10,920 bases of DNA from Acetobacteraceae bacterium (GTDB lineage: Bacteria; Pseudomonadota; Alphaproteobacteria; Acetobacterales; Acetobacteraceae). Shown here in pieces: positions 7,178 through 10,920 of this stretch. A model generated the notes under the pieces. That model had not been told where the DNA came from, searched no databases, and was given only the letters and a program-made list of their open reading frames with translations. Location of the stretch: contig PLSZ01000665.1 in assembly GCA_003164305.1 (NCBI GenBank), positions 2,353-13,272 of the forward strand, read 5' to 3'. The position numbers were made by a program, and so were the translations under genes. Every line of letters begins with the position of its first letter. The stretch's first letter is position 1.

Positions 7178-7978
7178 ATGAACGCGATGGTCGATGCTTT
7201 CGAGAACGCCGGCCCGGCGGAACGGCGGCGCATTCGCACGGGTGCCTTCACCGGGCCGACGTCCGGCCTCGCGCCGGGCAACGTGCAGGCCAATCTGGTG
7301 GTGCTACCGCGCAACCTCGCGCATGATTTCCTGCGGTTCGCGCAGGCCAATCCACGGCCCTGTCCGGTGCTGGCGGTGTCCGAAGAAGGCTCCCCGCATT
7401 TTCCCGGCCTTGGCGACGATCTCGACATTCGCACGGACATTCCGCGGTATCGGGTCTGGCGTGACGGCGATCTGGTCGAGGAACCGCACGACGTCATCCA
7501 CGCCTGGCGCGGCGATCTGGTGGGGTTCGCGCTCGGCTGTTCGTTCTCGTTCGAGGAATCCTTGATCGCCGACGGCATCGACGTGCGTCACATCACGCTC
7601 GGCTGCAACGTGCCGATGTATCGCACCAACATTGCTTGCGCGCCGGCGGGGGTGTTTTCGGGGCCCATGGTGGTATCGATGCGGCCGATGAAGCCAGCGG
7701 ACGCGATCCGCGCCATTCAGATCACGTCACGGTTTCCCTCGGTGCATGGCGCGCCGGTGCATATCGGGCTGCCGGACGCCATCGGGATCCGGGACATCGC
7801 CAGGCCGGATTATGGCGACGCGGTGCCGGTGCGCGACGGCGAGCTGCCGGTGTTCTGGGCTTGTGGCGTGACGCCGCAGGCGGTGATCGCTCAGGTGAAG
7901 CCGGAATTCTGCATCACGCACGCGCCGGGCAGCATGCTGATCACCGATCTGCGGAACACCAAACTCGCCGTGCTTTGA
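7178..7978 (+). CDS. D-glutamate cyclase-like / putative hydro-lyase (UPF0317, DUF1445)
   Basis: This 266-aa protein has the full usual length of the UPF0317/DUF1445 family (COG4336, often called putative hydro-lyase). Recognised conserved blocks are [16 protein letters not shown] (25-40), [11 protein letters not shown] (83-93), [10 protein letters not shown] (120-129), N-V-P-M-Y-R-T-N-I (144-152), [14 protein letters not shown] (184-197) and [10 protein letters not shown] (225-234), ending with the I-T-H-A-P-G motif. Animal mitochondrial D-glutamate cyclase, which turns D-glutamate into 5-oxo-D-proline, contains this domain in its N-terminal part. GGAGG at 7166-7170 sits 7 nt before ATG 7178, fixing the start. 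The stop overlaps the TTG start of the next gene, which encodes the other half of the animal enzyme. Role: probably D-glutamate or related D-amino-acid/oxoproline metabolism, inferred from homology. Confidence 0.92.
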   Translation: MNAMVDAFENAGPAERRRIRTGAFTGPTSGLAPGNVQANLVVLPRNLAHDFLRFAQANPRPCPVLAVSEEGSPHFPGLGDDLDIRTDIPRYRVWRDGDLVEEPHDVIHAWRGDLVGFALGCSFSFEESLIADGIDVRHITLGCNVPMYRTNIACAPAGVFSGPMVVSMRPMKPADAIRAIQITSRFPSVHGAPVHIGLPDAIGIRDIARPDYGDAVPVRDGELPVFWACGVTPQAVIAQVKPEFCITHAPGSMLITDLRNTKLAVL

Positions 7979-8880
7979 AAGACCGGATCGACCGCATCGA
8001 GGCGTTGATCCAGCAGGACGTCGGCCGCGGCGTGAATGCCTTGTTCGCGGCCTCGCGCGGCGGATTGTTCCAGGCGGTGTCGGCGTTGTCGGCCGCGCGA
8101 CCGCGTTACGTTGGGATATTGACCGGTTTTTTCGTGCCGCGCGCGGACCCCGCGGCGGCGGAGACCGACGGGCCGGCCGGTGCCGCGTTGCTGGCGCTGG
8201 CGTTGTCGCGCATGGGCGTGCGCTGCCGGGTGTTGACCGACGCGGCCTGTCGTTCCGCGTGCGAAGCGGCCCTGATGGGGTCAGGCCTCGCCGGTGCCGG
8301 CGTGACCGTGCCGGTCGACGCGGTCGCGCCCGATGCCGATCTGACCCCGACGATCGAGGCCTGGCGCGCGCACGGCATCGACTGGATGATCGCCATCGAG
8401 CGCTGCGGGCTCAGCGCGGACGGGCGGCCGCGAAACATGCGCGGGGAGGATGTCGGTGCTTTCGCGGCGCCGCTGGACCACGTGTTCACGGCGGGTCCGT
8501 GGCGCACGATCGCGATCGGGGACGGCGGCAATGAAGTGGGCATGGGCGCGCTGCCGGCGGAACTGGTCGCGCGCGAAATTCCGCGCGGCGCGACGATCGC
8601 TTGCGTGACGCCGGCGGAGTTCCTGGTGACCGCCGGTGTCTCGCACTGGGGCGCGTACGGGTTGATCGCGGGGTTGGCGGTGCACGACGCGGCGTCGCGG
8701 GAGATGTTGCTGGAGTGTCTCGATCCGGAGACTGAACGGCGGATCCTCACGACATTGGTGCGGAATGGCCCAGCGGTGGATGGGGTCACACTGGGGCGGA
8801 CGAACACGATCGATGGGCTGGAACTTGCAGCGCACGAGGTGGTTCGCGATGGGGTGCTGGCGGTGGCGCGCGGTGGGTAA
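7975..8880 (+). CDS. D-glutamate cyclase C-terminal-domain protein (DUF4392 family)
   Basis: This protein of about 301 aa has the features of the D-glutamate cyclase C-terminal family (formerly DUF4392): an N-terminal I-E-x-L-I-Q-x-D-V-G-R-G, then T-G-F-F-V-P (about 50-55), A-E-T-D-G-P-A-G-A (about 62-70), an I-E-R-C-G segment near 140 and the glycine-rich [10 protein letters not shown] (about 181-190). No ATG is available. TTG at 7975 overlaps the upstream TGA (7976-7978) as TTGA and places the conserved N-terminus correctly. No Shine-Dalgarno is visible there, so re-initiation after termination is likely. The frame also stays open upstream to 7636, but that part lies inside the previous gene and is a shadow. 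In animals this domain and the preceding gene's domain are fused in one protein, so the pair probably acts together. Confidence 0.9.
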   Translation: MKDRIDRIEALIQQDVGRGVNALFAASRGGLFQAVSALSAARPRYVGILTGFFVPRADPAAAETDGPAGAALLALALSRMGVRCRVLTDAACRSACEAALMGSGLAGAGVTVPVDAVAPDADLTPTIEAWRAHGIDWMIAIERCGLSADGRPRNMRGEDVGAFAAPLDHVFTAGPWRTIAIGDGGNEVGMGALPAELVAREIPRGATIACVTPAEFLVTAGVSHWGAYGLIAGLAVHDAASREMLLECLDPETERRILTTLVRNGPAVDGVTLGRTNTIDGLELAAHEVVRDGVLAVARGG

Positions 8881-8906
8881 CCACATCAACGAGGAAGGCG
8901 GCGGCA

Positions 8907-9413
8907 ATGTCTCGTGAACCGGATTGGAAAGCGGAAATACGCGACGCGCTCCGTAAGGAGCCCTGGTCGATGACCGGCGCCCAGAGGCTGGTGAAGGTTG
9001 TGCGCATGGGGACCGTCATGAATACGCCGGAACATGTCCGCGCGGTTGGCTATGTGACACAGGAGTTGTACTTGTTCGGGAAAACGCCTTATCAGATTGA
9101 GCGGGCGCTGGGGCTGCCGCCACGGAGTTTGCTGCGCGGCTGCCGGATTTTCCATCTCGAACGGCTGCCGATGCGAAGCGAGTACACCGACGAACTGACC
9201 GCCGACAAGCCTGGCGGTCTCGCTTTCGATCCGGGCGACGCGCTGGAGAAGAAAGCCCGCTATGAAGAGAGGGCCAACATGCTCGAAGTGCCGTACTATC
9301 CGCCCGGCGATCCCTGGATACCGCAGTGGGATGTGACCGTTTCGATCCCGCTGCGACTGATCCTCGATCTGCCGCCAAACTTTAGTTATCCACGCCCGTC
9401 GGCCCGGAGTTGA
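8907..9413 (+). CDS. Hypothetical protein, 168 aa
   Basis: I do not recognise this family. A strong GAGGAAGG (8891-8898) lies 8 nt before ATG 8907, and the gene starts 26 nt after the DUF4392 stop, so it probably belongs to the same transcript. The protein is soluble, with no signal peptide or membrane helix. The first half is basic and likely helical; the stretch T-P-Y-Q-I-E-R-A-L-G-L-P (about 60-71) resembles a short helix-turn-helix but is not enough for a call. The second half is acidic, then rich in Pro and Trp (Y-Y-P-P-G-D-P-W-I-P-Q-W), ending in a hydrophobic I-P-L-R-L-I-L-D-L-P-P. Its 3' end overlaps the convergent enoyl-CoA hydratase gene by 32 bp. The ribosome site, full-length open frame and spacing argue that it is real; the function is unknown. 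Confidence 0.72.
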   Translation: MSREPDWKAEIRDALRKEPWSMTGAQRLVKVVRMGTVMNTPEHVRAVGYVTQELYLFGKTPYQIERALGLPPRSLLRGCRIFHLERLPMRSEYTDELTADKPGGLAFDPGDALEKKARYEERANMLEVPYYPPGDPWIPQWDVTVSIPLRLILDLPPNFSYPRPSARS

Positions 9414-10221
9414 TTGGCGTCTGTTTCTTCCGGGTCCGCAACCGCTCTCGCGCCGCCGCGACCATCCGGCGCGGTTCATCGGTTTCATAGGCGCGGCCCA
9501 TCATGCGAATGCCCGCCTGGATCGCGTCGTTGACCGGCATCGCTTCCCACTCGCGGATCAGTTCTTTTTGCAGGCGGATGGCGCGTGGCCCCGACCCGAC
9601 GATGGCCGCGACCCATTGCTCCACCGCGGCGTCGAGGTCCGGCAACGGAACGACGCGTTCCACCAGTCCCCAGTCCAACGCGGTCGCCGCGTCGATGGTA
9701 TCGCCGGTATAAAGCAGGACTTTCGTGCGGCCCCAGCCGATCAGTTGTGGCAACAACGCGGCCTCCACGACGGAGGGTACGCCGATCCTGACTTCCGGCA
9801 TGCCGAACACGGCGTTGTCGCTGGCGACATGCATGTCACAGGCCGCCATGATCTCAAGCCCGGCGCCGAGGCAAACCCCGTTTACGCGGGCGATGGCGGG
9901 GACCGGCAGGTCGCGCAGCACCTGGCTCATGGTGTGGACCTGGGTCAGGAAGGCGCGCGCGGTGTCGGGGTTCAGCGTTTCCAGTTCCAGCAGATTGGCG
10001 CCGCCCATGAACGAACGGTCGCCCTCGCCCGAGACGATGACGCAACGCAAATCGGGGTCCGGCGCGACCTCTCGAACGGCCGCGATGAAGGCTTCCATCA
10101 CCTCGGACGACAGCGAATTGAGCCGCGCCGGATTGTTGATCGAGATGGTGGCGACATGACCGAGCGCGCCGCGCCGGTCGAGGCGAACGACGACGGGGTC
10201 GTCGTACGGGGATCGGCTCAT
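9382..10221 (-). CDS. Enoyl-CoA hydratase/isomerase family protein
   Basis: This 279-aa crotonase-fold protein has the usual length for the family. The oxyanion-hole segments are visible: F-M-G-G-A-N-L-L-E-L (71-80) and G-V-C-L-G-A-G-L-E (115-123). E123 and E143 (in F-G-M-P-E-V-R-I-G-V-P-S) match the two catalytic glutamates of rat enoyl-CoA hydratase (E144, E164), so hydration of a trans-2-enoyl-CoA to a 3-hydroxyacyl-CoA is likely; chain length and pathway cannot be told. The C-terminal tail past residue 260 is Arg/Lys-rich. AGGAG lies 8 nt before the ATG at 10221, inside the end of the upstream gene, and that gene's TGA overlaps this ATG as ATGA. No beta-oxidation partner is visible in the window. 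Its 3' end runs 32 bp into the opposing 168-aa gene. Confidence 0.94.
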   Translation of the reverse strand: MSRSPYDDPVVVRLDRRGALGHVATISINNPARLNSLSSEVMEAFIAAVREVAPDPDLRCVIVSGEGDRSFMGGANLLELETLNPDTARAFLTQVHTMSQVLRDLPVPAIARVNGVCLGAGLEIMAACDMHVASDNAVFGMPEVRIGVPSVVEAALLPQLIGWGRTKVLLYTGDTIDAATALDWGLVERVVPLPDLDAAVEQWVAAIVGSGPRAIRLQKELIREWEAMPVNDAIQAGIRMMGRAYETDEPRRMVAAARERLRTRKKQTPINSGPTGVDN

Positions 10222-10838
10222 CGTGCGGTCTCCTGATGGGTCTTCAGACAGGGAGCGAGCGCGGTCTTCAGTTCCTCGGCCTGGCGTCGTGCCAGATCCA
10301 GGCTGGCGACCATCGGCGGCCCTTTCGGTTTCGCGTTATCCTGGTTCCAGATCAACGCGCTCGCGCCATCCATCAACGGGCGCAGCACGGCGGCGAGTTT
10401 ACGCAACGCGGCGGGGTCCCGCCGGGAGGCGGCGACGTCCAGCGCGAAGTAATCGGTCGCGCCATTTTCGATCGCCGATCCGGCGGCGGTGAAACGGCCG
10501 CTGGATTTGCTCCGCGCGCCGGTGCCTTGCAGCAACGTCTTTGGACCGGCGTCGGCGTCGGGGCCCTCGAAGGCATCGAAATCAAAGACGGCTTTCAGCT
10601 GTTGATAGCGCGGGATTTCCAGTTCGACCGACAGCACGCCGGTGACGCCGGATCCCTCGTTCGATGTGCAAAGGAAACGGAACCGTACCGGGCGCGTATC
10701 GGTGCCGGTGCGCGCCTCGCCATCATAAGCGATCCCAGGCGGCGCCGGCTCCTTCATCTCGGCCGCCTTTGCCGGATGCAACGCCACGCTCGCGAACAAC
10801 AACGCGAAGAGGGAACAAAGTTTGCAACCATCGATCAT
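10218..10838 (-). CDS. Exported protein of unknown function, 206 aa
   Basis: The N-terminus reads as a Sec signal peptide: a short start with K6, a hydrophobic core (residues 7-20) and an A-K-A site for signal peptidase I after residue 25. The mature part of about 181 residues holds two cysteines, C57 and C197, which could form a periplasmic disulfide. It contains no lipobox. I do not recognise a family. The mature protein is mixed alpha/beta in appearance, with a charged C-terminal helix (about 181-197). ATG 10838 is chosen because it places the signal peptide at the N-terminus; GAGG lies 11 nt upstream. The same frame stays open further upstream through the tandem repeat, but with no usual start codon in the window. 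The ATGA overlap with the enoyl-CoA hydratase gene suggests co-translation, odd for an exported and a cytoplasmic protein. Confidence 0.83.
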   Translation of the reverse strand: MIDGCKLCSLFALLFASVALHPAKAAEMKEPAPPGIAYDGEARTGTDTRPVRFRFLCTSNEGSGVTGVLSVELEIPRYQQLKAVFDFDAFEGPDADAGPKTLLQGTGARSKSSGRFTAAGSAIENGATDYFALDVAASRRDPAALRKLAAVLRPLMDGASALIWNQDNAKPKGPPMVASLDLARRQAEELKTALAPCLKTHQETAR

Positions 10839-10861
10839 CGCGAAAGGGACCTCATGCGTCG

Positions 10862-10920
10862 TTGGGGTGGGCAGTGCGGTGGGCAGTGGGGTGGGCAGTG
10901 GGGTGGGCGGTGGGGTGGCC
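10862..10920. repeat. 12-bp G-rich tandem repeat reaching the window edge
   Basis: Four full 12-bp units close to GTGGGGTGGGCA occupy 10862-10873, 10874-10885, 10886-10897 and 10898-10909, and a fifth partial unit (10910-10920) runs off the window. Variants are single-base changes. The plus strand has repeated G3-G4 runs separated by 1-6 nt, which fits G-quadruplex formation. The array lies 24 bp upstream of the exported-protein start, on the side where its promoter or leader should be. All three minus frames are open through it; one reads as an H-P-T-A tetrapeptide repeat ending in TGA at 10854-10852, so it could also be the 3' end of a further minus-strand gene. Copy number beyond the edge is unknown. 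Confidence 0.8.

Noticed and set aside
7636..7974. Upstream extension of the DUF4392 frame into the UPF0317 gene
   Set aside because: The extension reads as Arg/Gly-rich shadow sequence, while the other frame keeps conserved UPF0317 motifs to its stop; TTG 7975 fits the family N-terminus.
10839..10919. In-frame N-terminal extension of the exported protein through the G-rich repeat
   Set aside because: The frame is open, but no ATG, GTG or TTG occurs in it within the window, and an extension would bury a good signal peptide.

Overview
The window is GC-rich, densely coded chromosomal DNA. It most resembles an alphaproteobacterium, perhaps Acetobacteraceae/Rhodospirillales. That placement is inferred from base composition, GTG/TTG starts, gene families and a short rubrerythrin / CCG-domain Fe-S protein / DUF3501 gene set; no rRNA or tRNA is present to confirm it. 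No transposase, integrase, phage gene, CRISPR array or tRNA is visible.

Layout, left to right. (1) Positions 1-507 hold the 3' end of an amidase-signature enzyme whose catalytic Lys-Ser-Ser part lies off the left edge. (2) Positions 678-3107 hold a plus-strand module: a short rubrerythrin without a rubredoxin domain, a protein with two [4Fe-4S] motifs and CCG-type cysteine modules, and a DUF3501 protein. Its chemistry is, to my knowledge, not established, and it is the best candidate here for an undescribed redox system. Stem-loops lie before and after the rubrerythrin gene. (3) Positions 3108-3342 are intergenic and carry a CACAGAG/CTCTGTG inverted and tandem repeat. (4) Positions 3343-4737 encode class II fumarase (fumC). 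(5) Positions 4806-6962 encode an IlvD/Edd-family Fe-S dehydratase, probably acting on a sugar acid, closely followed by a GNAT acetyltransferase. (6) Positions 6963-7177 are intergenic with an imperfect hairpin. (7) Positions 7178-8880 encode two proteins matching the two halves of animal mitochondrial D-glutamate cyclase, joined by a TTGA stop/start overlap. An unrecognised 168-aa protein follows. (8) On the minus strand, a small exported protein (10838-10218) and an enoyl-CoA hydratase (10221-9382) overlap by ATGA; the hydratase gene runs tail-to-tail into the 168-aa gene with a 32-bp overlap. (9) The right edge is a G-rich 12-bp tandem repeat just upstream of the exported-protein gene.

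Functionally this is mostly central and accessory metabolism: amide hydrolysis, fumarate hydration, sugar-acid dehydration, D-glutamate metabolism and acyl-CoA hydration, plus the Fe-S/di-iron redox module. All assignments come from motif reading; no database search was run.
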